Origin: Meiothermus rufus DSM 22234
GTDB taxonomy: Bacteria > Deinococcota > Deinococci > Deinococcales > Thermaceae
Length of the DNA stretch: 35,373 bases
Assembly: GCF_000423425.1 (NCBI RefSeq)
Contig: NZ_AUHY01000029.1
Span: forward strand, 1-35,373
Direction: 5' to 3'
A program made the position numbers and the translations under genes. Every line of letters begins with the position of its first letter. Position 1 is the first letter of the stretch. Below are positions 19,691-27,623 of the stretch, one piece after another. Under the pieces are notes generated by a model. The model had not been told where the DNA came from. It did no database searches and saw only the letters and a program-made list of their open reading frames with translations.

Positions 19691-19696
19691 AGTTTA
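19691..19696 (-). promoter_or_regulatory. Leaderless-type -10 box of the membrane protein-nitrilase operon
   Basis: TAAACT, 7 bases (GGTGAGC), ATG 19683. It lies between the thrC stop and this start. Confidence 0.45.
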
Positions 19697-19702
19697 CCGT
19701 GC

Positions 19703-20995
19703 TCAAAGCAGATGGGCCTTGAGCGCTTCCAGATGGGGGGGGAGGGTCTGTACCTGGGTAGGACGTTGCCACAGGGCCTCCAGGGCGGCTTCCTTGGGGG
19801 GTTTTAGGCCCAAAGCCTGGGCTATGGCCTGGGGGAACTTGGCCGGATGGGCGCAGGCCAGGCTAATGAGGGGGGTGGGGTCGCGGGTCTCCTGGCGGTA
19901 GCGGGCCTGGGCCTCCAGCCCCACGGCAGTATGGGGGCAGGCCACGTAGCCATAGCGCTGGTAGGTTTGTCGCATACGGGCCAGGGTCTCGGCGTCATCT
20001 ACGCAGGTGCCCCAGACCAGGCGGCGCAGCTCTTGGCTGCCCAAGAGGACGTACAGCCGCTCAAAATTGCTGGGGGCCCCCACATCCATGGCGTTAGAAA
20101 GGGTGGCGATGGTGGGGTGGAACTGGTAGGGCTCGGCCCGGCCCGCCAGAAAGTCGGGGAAGAAGTGGTTGGCGTTGTGGGCCGCAATGAAGCGCCTGAC
20201 CGGCAGGCCCATCCACGCGGCCAGCACCCCCCCGGTCAGGTTGCCCAGGTTGCCGCTGGGCACGGCGAAGTTCACCTTTTGCGGTGGGGTGGGTAACTGT
20301 CGCACCGCCCACAGGTAGTACAAGGCCTGGGGCAACAGCCGCCCGATGTTGATGGAGTTGGCGCTCGAGAGCGGCAGGTGGGCCAGATCGGGGTCGGTGA
20401 AGGCTTGCTTGACCAGACGCTGGCAGTCGTCGAAGCTGCCCTCCACGGCAAAGCTGCGCACCCCGGGTCGCTGGATGATGAGCTGGCGCTCTTGCACCTC
20501 GCTGACCTTGCCCTTGGGGTAGAGCAGTACTACCTCGATATTCTCTTGGCCGGCGAAGCCATCGGCCACCGCACTGCCGGTATCGCCGGAGGTGGCCACC
20601 AAAATGATGCGCCGCTGGCCGCGCCGGCCAAGGAAGTACTGCATCAGCCGGGCCATGGTGCGCGCGCCGAAGTCTTTGAAGGAGAGGGTGGGGCCGTGGA
20701 AGAGCTCGAGCACGAACAAGTCCTCCGAGAGGCCCACCAGAGGGCAGGGGAAGTTGAGCGCTTCATGGAGGATGGCCTCGAGGTGGGGTAGGGGCACCTC
20801 CTCCCCCAGCCAGGCCCCTAAGACCCGCACCCCCAGCTCGGCCAAAGAGCGGGCCTCGAGCCAGGTGGAAGGCTTTAACTGGGGCACGTGGTCGGGCACA
20901 TAAAGCCCCCCGTCGGGGGCCAGCCCTTGGAGCAGGGCCTCTTCGAAGCGCACCAGTTTTTTCGCCGGGTCGCGGGTGCTATAGTAGGCCACCAT
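19703..20995 (-). CDS. thrC: Threonine synthase
   Basis: 430 residues of the long threonine synthase type. PLP lysine K107 in PTLSFKDFGAR; the phosphate-binding SGDTGSAVADGF loop; and the FAVPSGNLGNLTGG cofactor loop. It converts O-phosphohomoserine to threonine. ATG 20995 with GGGAG upstream, 27 bp after homoserine dehydrogenase, so co-transcribed. No homoserine kinase gene is in the window. Confidence 0.94.
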   Translation of the reverse strand: MVAYYSTRDPAKKLVRFEEALLQGLAPDGGLYVPDHVPQLKPSTWLEARSLAELGVRVLGAWLGEEVPLPHLEAILHEALNFPCPLVGLSEDLFVLELFHGPTLSFKDFGARTMARLMQYFLGRRGQRRIILVATSGDTGSAVADGFAGQENIEVVLLYPKGKVSEVQERQLIIQRPGVRSFAVEGSFDDCQRLVKQAFTDPDLAHLPLSSANSINIGRLLPQALYYLWAVRQLPTPPQKVNFAVPSGNLGNLTGGVLAAWMGLPVRRFIAAHNANHFFPDFLAGRAEPYQFHPTIATLSNAMDVGAPSNFERLYVLLGSQELRRLVWGTCVDDAETLARMRQTYQRYGYVACPHTAVGLEAQARYRQETRDPTPLISLACAHPAKFPQAIAQALGLKPPKEAALEALWQRPTQVQTLPPHLEALKAHLL

Positions 20996-21022
20996 AAAGC
21001 GCTCCCATCATACCCGCTGGGG

Positions 21023-22039
21023 CTAGACCTCCTCGAAGGCTGGGGCGGGCTGGGCCGGTAGGGGGGCTGGGGCGGGGAGGGGCCGGTGCCCCGGCTGGCC
21101 CGAAAGGGCCCGGTAGATATCGCCCAGCACCGCGCTGGCGGTAACCCCTCCGCCGGCTCCTGGCCCGGCAAAGACCAGGCTGCCTACGGGGTGCCCTTGG
21201 TAGACTAAGGCATTGCGCCCACTGCCTAGTTGGACCAGGGGGTGCTCCTGGGGCAGACGCACGGGTCGCACCGCCCCCACCCACCCTTCCGGGCTGGGGT
21301 ACAGACTGGCCACCAGCCGGATGGCGTAGCCCTCAGCCCGGGCCTGGCGCAGCATCTGAGGGGTAAGGTGCGCAATACCCCGGGTGCGCCTCTGCACCTC
21401 GGCCCAGGCCAGGCCAGGGTCCACCGTAAGCCGTCCCAGCACGCAAATCTTGTGGGCCGCGTCGATGCCACCTACGTCCAGGGTGGGGTCGGCCTCGAGG
21501 TAGCCTAGCGCACCGGCCTCGGCAAAGGCTTCGGCGTAGGTGGCCCCCTCCTCCAGCCGCTGGATAATGTAGCTACAGGTGCCGTTTACGATGCCGTGCA
21601 GCGCTAGGGTCTGGTTGCCCCACAGGCTTTGCAGCGCCCCCAACACCGGTGTACCGGCCATCACGCTGGCCTCGTAGTGTAGCCGGCCTGCCTCCGCGTG
21701 CTCCCGTAGGGCGTCCCAGCGCTCAGCCAGCAGGGCCTTGTTGGCCGTGACCACCGGCAGCCCCCGGGCCAAGGCCTCCAGCACCACCTCGCCGGCCTGG
21801 GCCGTGCCCCCCGCCACCTCGACCAAGAGGTCGGCCCCCTCTAAAAACCCCTTGGGCTCGTCGGTGAGCAGGTGGGCCGGTACGCCGGGCCGGGGTTTGC
21901 TCCGGTCGCGCACCAGGATGCGGGCCAGCTTTAGCTCTAGGCCTAGGGCTTGGAAGCGGGCCTGGTGGGTGGGCAGTAGCTCCAGCAAAGCCTGCCCCAC
22001 CGTTCCAGCGCCCATTAGGGCAAGGTGGATGGTTTTCAT
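21023..22039 (-). CDS. hom: Homoserine dehydrogenase
   Basis: 338 residues. N-terminal NAD(P)-binding GAGTVG (residues 10-15), VTANKALL with the catalytic lysine region, and the homoserine-binding HGIVNGTCSYI and GYLEADPTLDVGGIDAAHK segments. It reduces aspartate semialdehyde to homoserine. The C-terminal ACT regulatory domain of many homologues is absent; the tail is only a proline-rich stretch, so threonine feedback through an ACT domain is not expected. Leaderless-type TAGCCT box 7 bases before the ATG. Confidence 0.94.
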   Translation of the reverse strand: MKTIHLALMGAGTVGQALLELLPTHQARFQALGLELKLARILVRDRSKPRPGVPAHLLTDEPKGFLEGADLLVEVAGGTAQAGEVVLEALARGLPVVTANKALLAERWDALREHAEAGRLHYEASVMAGTPVLGALQSLWGNQTLALHGIVNGTCSYIIQRLEEGATYAEAFAEAGALGYLEADPTLDVGGIDAAHKICVLGRLTVDPGLAWAEVQRRTRGIAHLTPQMLRQARAEGYAIRLVASLYPSPEGWVGAVRPVRLPQEHPLVQLGSGRNALVYQGHPVGSLVFAGPGAGGGVTASAVLGDIYRALSGQPGHRPLPAPAPLPAQPAPAFEEV

Positions 22040-22046
22040 GAGGGTA

Positions 22047-22052
22047 AGGCTA
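22047..22052 (-). promoter_or_regulatory. Leaderless-type -10 box of hom-thrC
   Basis: TAGCCT, 7 bases (TACCCTC), ATG 22039. It overlaps the extreme 3' region after ribH (stop at 22057). Confidence 0.45.
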
Positions 22053-22056
22053 CACC

Positions 22057-22533
22057 CTAGTTCTCGTTGGCTGCCAGGTGCCTTAGGAGCTGCGCCATCT
22101 CAACGGCACTGTAGACGGCCTCAGCCCCCTTGTTTCCGGCTTTGCCACCGGCCCGATCCTCGGCTTGGGCCAGGGTATCGGTGGTCAGTACCCCGAAGGC
22201 TATGGGCTTCTCGCAGGTCAACATGACCTGCATCAGGCCGCTAGCGGTCTGCGCACTGACGTATTCGAAGTGGGGGGTCTCCCCCCGAATAACCGCCCCT
22301 AGGGCCACCACACCGTCTACCTCGGGCCTCTGGGCCAGCTTCTTGGCTGCCAGGGGCAGCTCGAAGGAGCCAGGTACCCACAGCACCCAAGCAGCCTGAG
22401 CATCGCCCCCCAGCCGGGCATAGGCCTCCAGGGCACCTTCCAAAAGGGCACGGGTAACCCGCTGGTTAAAGCGGCTCACTACGAAAGCCAAGCGAACATT
22501 CTGCGCAGAAAGGACGGGCTGGCTCGGTTTCAT
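22057..22533 (-). CDS. ribH: 6,7-dimethyl-8-ribityllumazine synthase
   Basis: 158 residues, usual size. Motifs: FVVSRFNQRVTRALLEGA, VPGSFELPLAAKKLA, VVALGAVIRGETPHFEYV and the C-terminal NKGAEAVYSAVEMAQL. It condenses the ArP and dihydroxybutanone phosphate intermediates made by RibD and RibBA into lumazine. Unusually for a rib cluster, it is transcribed away from ribDE-BA and so lies outside the FMN riboswitch. ATG 22533 has a TAGGCT box 7 bases upstream and no good ribosome site; an extension to 22638 would run into the riboswitch and is rejected. Confidence 0.93.
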   Translation of the reverse strand: MKPSQPVLSAQNVRLAFVVSRFNQRVTRALLEGALEAYARLGGDAQAAWVLWVPGSFELPLAAKKLAQRPEVDGVVALGAVIRGETPHFEYVSAQTASGLMQVMLTCEKPIAFGVLTTDTLAQAEDRAGGKAGNKGAEAVYSAVEMAQLLRHLAANEN

Positions 22534-22540
22534 CTCTCTA

Positions 22541-22546
22541 AGCCTA
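22541..22546 (-). promoter_or_regulatory. Leaderless-type -10 box of ribH
   Basis: TAGGCT, 7 bases (TAGAGAG), ATG 22533. Confidence 0.45.
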
Positions 22547-22616
22547 GCACTTGGAGTGGGTTTTTGAACCGTATGCCACACTGTTTTACCCTGGGATCGG
22601 TTATAAACCAAAAAGC

Positions 22617-22731
22617 CCTCCTTCGGGGCAGGGTGCAATTCCCGACCGGCGGTACAGCCCGCGAAGCCCTCTGGGGCCCGACCCGGTGCGATTCCGGGGC
22701 CGACGGTGAAAGTCCGGATGGGAGAAGGAGG
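22617..22731 (+). ncRNA. FMN riboswitch (RFN element)
   Basis: The conserved RFN core is present in order: CTTCGGGGCAGGGTGCAATT, CCCGACCGGCGGT, AGCCCGCGA, GGTGCGATTCCGGGGCCGAC and AGTCCGGATGGGAGAAGG. The closing helix P1 is CCTCCTTC (22617-22624) with GAAGGAGG (22724-22731). It sits directly before ribD and would reduce rib gene expression when FMN is abundant. The 3' strand of P1 contains GGAGG, so direct sequestration of a ribosome site is possible, although the ribD start chosen is 24 bases further on. Confidence 0.95.
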
Positions 22732-22755
22732 TGAGGCCGGCCTGCCGGCAAACCT

Positions 22756-23922
22756 TTGCTGGACGAAAAAACCTCACAACGCCAGCTGGATGAACGCTAT
22801 CTTCGGAGGGCCCTGCAACTGGCCGAGCGAGCCCGCGGACACACCCATCCCAACCCCCTCGTCGGGGCGGTACTGGTGAAGGATGGGCGGATCGTGGGGG
22901 AGGGCTACCACCCCAAAGCAGGGGAGGCCCACGCCGAAGTGATGGCCCTGCAACAGGCGGGGGCCGCGGCCCAGGGGGCTACGCTTTATGTCAGCCTCGA
23001 GCCCTGCAACCACTATGGGCGCACCCCTCCCTGTACCCAGGCCATTTTGCAGGCAGGAGTGCGCCGGGTAGTGGTCGCGCTGCGGGACCCCCACCCCCAG
23101 GCCGGAGGTGGATTGGAGTGGTTGCAGGCTAGGGGACTGGAGGTGGAAGCCGGGCTGTTAGAGGTAGAGGCTCGCGCGCAAAACGAGGTGTTTTTCCACG
23201 GGCTGGCCCACCGCCGCCCTTTTGTGCTCTGGAAAGCGGCCCTGAGCTTAGATGGGCAGGCCGCGGCGCGCAGCGGCCATGCCACCTGGGTCTCAGGATC
23301 CCTGGCCCGCCGGGTCGCCCAGGCTTACCGACAGGGGCTGCCGGCGGTGGGGGTGGGGGTGGGTACGGTTTTGGCGGATGACCCCCGGCTTACTGTACGG
23401 GAGCCCGACTTCCGCCTGTTTCCTGCCATGCTCGAGCCACCCCCCCTGCGCGATCCCTTGAAGGTGGTCTTGGATAGCGAGGCCCGCACTCCGCCCACAG
23501 CCCGCTTGTTTCTCCCTGGCCCACGGGGAGAGGAAGCCCGGGTGGTGGTGCTGGTGGGGGAAGGAGCTTGCCCAGAACGCCAACAGGCCCTACGGGCCCG
23601 GGGAGCCCAGGTGGTGGTGCTGCCCCGCGAGGAGGGCCGGGTCAGTCTGGCCGCGGCTTTGGACTGGCTTTGGGCCCAGGGCGTGGATGGCCTATTGCTC
23701 GAAGGAGGGCCCACCCTGGCTGGGGCTTTTTGTCGGCAGGGTTATCTGGACAAACTGGCCCTTTTTCTGGCGCCCAAACTCCTGGGGGAAGGACAGCCTG
23801 CCCTGCGGGGCTTTTCCGCCTGGCGGATGGAGCAGGCCCTGCCCTTGCGGGTGGCCCGGCTGGAGGGGTTGGAAGGCGATCTTTGGCTGGAGGCTTATCC
23901 CAAGGCAGGGCCAGTGGAGTAG
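22756..23922 (+). CDS. ribD: Bifunctional riboflavin deaminase/reductase
   Basis: About 388 residues. N-terminal deaminase: H59 and E61 in AGEAHAEVMAL, C84 and C93 in LEPCNHYGRTPPC (zinc). C-terminal reductase from about residue 155 (FVLWKAALSLDGQAAARSGH, VGVGTVLADDP, LLLEGGPTLAGAF). It performs the second and third steps from GTP. The start is uncertain: the only standard start codon in this frame after an upstream TGA (22732-22734) is TTG 22756, and no ribosome site is well placed; homologues usually begin near LDERYLRRAL, ten residues in. It is followed closely by ribE. Confidence 0.9.
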   Translation: MLDEKTSQRQLDERYLRRALQLAERARGHTHPNPLVGAVLVKDGRIVGEGYHPKAGEAHAEVMALQQAGAAAQGATLYVSLEPCNHYGRTPPCTQAILQAGVRRVVVALRDPHPQAGGGLEWLQARGLEVEAGLLEVEARAQNEVFFHGLAHRRPFVLWKAALSLDGQAAARSGHATWVSGSLARRVAQAYRQGLPAVGVGVGTVLADDPRLTVREPDFRLFPAMLEPPPLRDPLKVVLDSEARTPPTARLFLPGPRGEEARVVVLVGEGACPERQQALRARGAQVVVLPREEGRVSLAAALDWLWAQGVDGLLLEGGPTLAGAFCRQGYLDKLALFLAPKLLGEGQPALRGFSAWRMEQALPLRVARLEGLEGDLWLEAYPKAGPVE

Positions 23923-23924
23923 GT

Positions 23925-24530
23925 ATGTTCACCGGCATTGTAGAGGAAGTAGGAACCATCGTGATGGCAGAGGCTATGGGAGGGGTGCAGCGGCTTTGCA
24001 TCCGGGCTCAGCGGGTGCTCGAGGGTAGCCGGATAGGGGACTCCGTTGCCGTCTCGGGGGTTTGCCTGACGATGGTGGCCCTGGAGGCCGAGGGGTTCTG
24101 GGTGGAACTGGCCCAGGAGACCCTCTCCCGTACCGTATCCCGCTGGCAGGTGGGTTGCCGGGTCAACCTCGAGCGCGCTTTGGCCTTAGGCGACCGCTTG
24201 GGCGGCCATTTGGTGAGCGGGCACGTGGACGGAAGGGCTCGAGTGGTGCACCTCCATCGTGAGCCGGGAGCCTGGAACCTTCACCTAGAAGCCCCTGGGG
24301 AGCTGGCCCGCTACCTGGCCTTTAAGGGCTCGGTGGCCCTAGACGGCGTCTCGTTGACCATTGCCGGGGTAGAGGGACCCCGTTTTTGGGTAACCCTGAT
24401 TCCCCATACTTTGGCCGCCACCACCTTGGAAGAGCTGGAGGTAGGGGCCGAGGTCAACCTGGAGGTAGACCTTCTGGCCCGCTACCTGGAGCGGCTTTTG
24501 GAGGGGAGGTATGTTCAGCAGCATTCCTGA
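23925..24530 (+). CDS. ribE: Riboflavin synthase, alpha subunit
   Basis: 201 residues, two tandem lumazine-binding repeats: MFTGIVEEVG with GDSVAVSGVCLTMV in the first half, and GHLVSGHVDG with GSVALDGVSLTIAG in the second. It converts two lumazines to riboflavin and a pyrimidine. ATG 23925 is 2 bases after the ribD stop with GGAG before it; a frame extension back to 23568 lies inside ribD and is rejected. It overlaps ribBA by 20 bases. Confidence 0.95.
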   Translation: MFTGIVEEVGTIVMAEAMGGVQRLCIRAQRVLEGSRIGDSVAVSGVCLTMVALEAEGFWVELAQETLSRTVSRWQVGCRVNLERALALGDRLGGHLVSGHVDGRARVVHLHREPGAWNLHLEAPGELARYLAFKGSVALDGVSLTIAGVEGPRFWVTLIPHTLAATTLEELEVGAEVNLEVDLLARYLERLLEGRYVQQHS

Positions 24531-25728
24531 GCTACTGGAGGAACTTGTTCAGGGCCGCCCGGTCATCCTGGTGGACGATGAGGATAGGGAAAACGAGGGC
24601 GACCTGGTGATGGCCGCGCAGCATATGACTACCGAGTGGATGGCCTTTTTCATCCGCTATACCGGTGGGGTGGTCTGCCTAGCCATGACTGAGGCTTTGG
24701 CCGATCACCTCAACCTGCCCCCTATGGTGGCCGAGAACAGTGCGCCGCGGGGCACGGCCTTTACCGTTTCCATCGAGGCCCGGGAGGGCATTAGCACCGG
24801 TATTTCAGCCGCGGATCGGGCCACCACGGTGCGCCTGGCCGCCCAGGATGGGGTGGGGCCAGGCGATTTCGTGCGACCAGGGCACATCTTCCCCTTGCGC
24901 GCCCGGGAGGGAGGCGTGTTGCGCCGGGCCGGGCACACCGAGGCTAGCGTGGATCTGTGCCGGCTGGCCGGCCTCAAACCGGTAGCGGCCATTAGTGAGC
25001 TGATGCACGACGATGGCCAGATGATGCGTTTGCCGGCCATACTGGCCTTTGCCCGGCAGCACCAGCTCAAGGTGGGCAGCATTGCCGACCTTATCCGCTA
25101 CCGCCTGGCCCAGGGAGACCGTTATGTGCTGCGAGAGGCGGAGGCTCGGCTGCCCACGCGTTTTGGCGAGTTTCGCCTCGTGGGCTACCGTGACCAGCTG
25201 ACCCAGGAGGAGCATGCGGCCTTGACCATAGGCCCGGTCGGGGCCAACCCTGAGCAGCCTATACTGGTACGGGTGCACTCCGAGTGCCTCACCGGGGATG
25301 CCTTGCATAGCCTGCGCTGCGATTGCGGTTTTCAGCGCGACCTGGCCCTAGAGCGCATGGCCCGGGAGGGGTGTGGGGTGCTGGTCTATCTGCGCCAGGA
25401 GGGCCGAGGCATCGGCCTGATTAACAAGATCCGAGCCTACGCGCTGCAGGATGCCGGGCAGGACACGGTGGAGGCCAACCTAACCCTGGGGTTCCCCCCG
25501 GATTTGCGGGAATATGGGGTGGGCGCTCAGATTCTCTCCGACCTGGGGGTGCGCCGGCTGCGTTTGCTAACCAACAACCCTCGTAAGGTACGGGCTTTGT
25601 CGGGCTATGGCTTGGAGATAGTGGAGCGGCTATCCCTGCAAGCAGGGTTGAATCCCCACAACCAGCGCTATTTAGCGGCTAAAAGAAAGCGCCTGGGGCA
25701 CTGGCTTTCCGCCCTCGAGCCCGAGTAG
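24511..25728 (+). CDS. ribBA: Bifunctional 3,4-dihydroxy-2-butanone 4-phosphate synthase / GTP cyclohydrolase II
   Basis: 405 residues. Residues 1-200 are the DHBP synthase: VDDEDRENEGDLVMAAQ acidic site and RRAGHTEASVDLCRLAG. From about 205 is GTP cyclohydrolase II with zinc cysteines in SECLTGDALHSLRCDCGFQ and the catalytic RQEGRGIGL and LTNNPRKV segments, all intact. It supplies both early intermediates of riboflavin. GGAGGGGAGG precedes the ATG within the end of ribE. It ends 5 bp before convergent uvrC. Confidence 0.96.
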   Translation: MFSSIPELLEELVQGRPVILVDDEDRENEGDLVMAAQHMTTEWMAFFIRYTGGVVCLAMTEALADHLNLPPMVAENSAPRGTAFTVSIEAREGISTGISAADRATTVRLAAQDGVGPGDFVRPGHIFPLRAREGGVLRRAGHTEASVDLCRLAGLKPVAAISELMHDDGQMMRLPAILAFARQHQLKVGSIADLIRYRLAQGDRYVLREAEARLPTRFGEFRLVGYRDQLTQEEHAALTIGPVGANPEQPILVRVHSECLTGDALHSLRCDCGFQRDLALERMAREGCGVLVYLRQEGRGIGLINKIRAYALQDAGQDTVEANLTLGFPPDLREYGVGAQILSDLGVRRLRLLTNNPRKVRALSGYGLEIVERLSLQAGLNPHNQRYLAAKRKRLGHWLSALEPE

Positions 25729-25733
25729 AAGCC

Positions 25734-27515
25734 CTATGGGGAGACCTGGCGCAAAGCCCGCCACACCGCCTGGGCACTTTTTTTATCCAGGCCAGCCCTC
25801 CGGGCCAGCTCCTCCGGACTCAGGGCCTTGAGCTCCTCCAGGGTGGAGAAGTGGTTCAACAGGGCCTGCTTGCGGGCTGGGCCAATGCCGGGAATGCCGT
25901 CGAAGAGGCTTTGCAGGGCCTTTTCCTGGCGCAGCTTGCGGTGGAAGATGAGCCCGTTGCGGTGGGTTTCGTCGCGCAGGTAGATGAGCAGCTGCAAGGC
26001 CGGGTGGTGCAGGGGGAGGGCCAGGCTTCGGCCATCGGGCAGCACCAGGGTTTCCTCCCGTTTGGCTAACCCCACCAATGGCAGCTCCAGGCCGGCCCGG
26101 GCCAGGCCCTTCTGCGCTGCCCGCACCTGGCCCAGCCCCCCGTCGATAAGTAAGAGATCGGGCAGGGGCAGACTCTCGGCCAAGCGGCCCGTGAAGCGGC
26201 GGTACAGGGTTTCCTCCAGAGCGTAGAAGTCGTTGGGCTGGGAGAGTCCGCGGATTTTGATCCGGCGGTACTCGGCCTTTTTAGGCCGTCCACCCTCGAA
26301 GACCGCGATGGAGCCCACCACGCTCTCGCCCAGCAAGTTGGAGATGTCGTAGCCCTCCAGGCGGTAGGGGCGGCGCGAGAGGCCCAGCACCTCCATCAGC
26401 CCCTTCAGGCCAGGGTGGTCGCCCTTGCGCTCCATGAGCCTGAGCTCGGCCTCGAGGGTGGTCTGGGCGTTGCGCTGGGCCAGCTCGATGAGCCGGGTCT
26501 TCTCCCCCCGTTGGGGTACCCGCACTTCCACCTTGCGCCCCTTGGAACTAAGAAACGCGGCTAAAGCCTCCTGGGACTCCAGCGCGAAGGGCAGCAGCAG
26601 CAAAGGGGGGAGGGGGGTGGCCTCGAGGTAGTAGTCCCTTAGGAAGGCCTCCAGAAGCTCGGCGTCGCTGGCCTCCCCCACCCCTTCCACTAGGCGGCTT
26701 ATCCGGCCCAGCATCTGCCCGTTGCGCATCTGGTAGTGTTGCAGGATGGCATAGTCGCCCGCTCGGGCAAAACCGATGAAGTCCAGGTCGCCCAGCTCAG
26801 GGTCGTAGGCTTGTTGGGCGGTGCCGAAAAAGCGCTGGATGGCCTGAATCTGGTCGCGAATCTCGGCAGCCCGCTCGAAGTCCTGGTTCAAGGCGGCCTG
26901 GCGCATCTGGGCCTTTAGCTGGGCATAGAGTTCATCCACTCTACCGTCCAGTAGTTGGCTCACCTGGGCCACCACCTGGGCGTACCGCTTGGGGTCGGCC
27001 CGGTCTACGCAAGGGGCGAAGCAGCGGCCCATGGCGTAGTTGAGGCAGGGGTAGCGCTTCTTGCGAAAGGGGTAGCCCGAGTTCTTGCGCAAAGGGAAGA
27101 CCCGGTCAATGAGCCGCTTGATCCGCCGCACCGCGCTGGCCTCGGGGAAGGGCCCCCAGTAGCGCGCCCCGTCGTTTTGCACCCGTCGCACCACCAAGAG
27201 CATGGGCCAGTCCTCCTGGGTTAGCTTGAGGAAAGGGTAGTGTTTGTCGTCCTTCATTAGGACGTTGTAGCGGGGGCGGTGGTGCTTGATCAGGTTGGCC
27301 TCCAAGAGCAAAGCCTCCACCTCGTCACGCACCACGATGAACTCGAGGTGGGTCGCCTCTTGGGCGGTGCGTAGGCTCTTGCCCTCGCTGTGGAAGTAGC
27401 TGCCCACCCGGGCCTTGAGGTTTTTAGCCTTACCCACGTAAAGGATGGTCTCCCCGGCCTTCCACAGGTAGACCCCGGGGGCCTCGGGCAGGGGGGGAAG
27501 CTCCTCTGGGCGCAT
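25734..27515 (-). CDS. uvrC: UvrABC system protein C
   Basis: 593 residues. GIY-YIG nuclease domain at 1-90 (GVYLWKAGETILYVGKAKNL), a cysteine-rich region (YPCLNYAMGRCFAPC), UVR motif near 195-230 (ALNQDFERAAEIRDQIQAIQ), the RNase H-like endonuclease with EGYDISNLLGE and LLIDGGLGQV, and a helix-hairpin-helix C-terminus (IPGIGPARKQALLNHF). It makes both incisions in nucleotide excision repair with UvrA and UvrB. The cysteine cluster fits the iron-sulfur cluster reported in some UvrC proteins. Divergent from gdhA. Confidence 0.97.
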   Translation of the reverse strand: MRPEELPPLPEAPGVYLWKAGETILYVGKAKNLKARVGSYFHSEGKSLRTAQEATHLEFIVVRDEVEALLLEANLIKHHRPRYNVLMKDDKHYPFLKLTQEDWPMLLVVRRVQNDGARYWGPFPEASAVRRIKRLIDRVFPLRKNSGYPFRKKRYPCLNYAMGRCFAPCVDRADPKRYAQVVAQVSQLLDGRVDELYAQLKAQMRQAALNQDFERAAEIRDQIQAIQRFFGTAQQAYDPELGDLDFIGFARAGDYAILQHYQMRNGQMLGRISRLVEGVGEASDAELLEAFLRDYYLEATPLPPLLLLPFALESQEALAAFLSSKGRKVEVRVPQRGEKTRLIELAQRNAQTTLEAELRLMERKGDHPGLKGLMEVLGLSRRPYRLEGYDISNLLGESVVGSIAVFEGGRPKKAEYRRIKIRGLSQPNDFYALEETLYRRFTGRLAESLPLPDLLLIDGGLGQVRAAQKGLARAGLELPLVGLAKREETLVLPDGRSLALPLHHPALQLLIYLRDETHRNGLIFHRKLRQEKALQSLFDGIPGIGPARKQALLNHFSTLEELKALSPEELARRAGLDKKSAQAVWRALRQVSP

Positions 27516-27566
27516 GGCAATCCTATCCTAGCGAATGGTGCTGAGAAAGGGGGCTGGCTTTCCGGG

Positions 27567-27572
27567 TATACT
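27567..27572 (+). promoter_or_regulatory. Probable -10 box of gdhAB
   Basis: TATACT, with a leader of about 45 bases and a GGAGGT ribosome site before the ATG at 27624. No clear -35. Confidence 0.4.
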
Positions 27573-27623
27573 CATGGACGCTTTGCCAAGGGTTGGAAGA
27601 ATAACCCAAACGGAGGTCCCTCG

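Noticed and set aside
22731-22755. GTG 22731 as the ribD start right after GGAG
   Set aside because: Its frame differs from ribD and soon meets a stop.
27516-27540. Leaderless -10 box for uvrC (TAGGAT)
   Set aside because: The gap to the ATG is 9 bases, outside the 6-7 seen elsewhere, and an AGGA ribosome site is present.
27390-27623. gdhA beginning inside uvrC
   Set aside because: The extension is antisense to uvrC; ATG 27624 has a GGAGGT site and a plausible promoter upstream.
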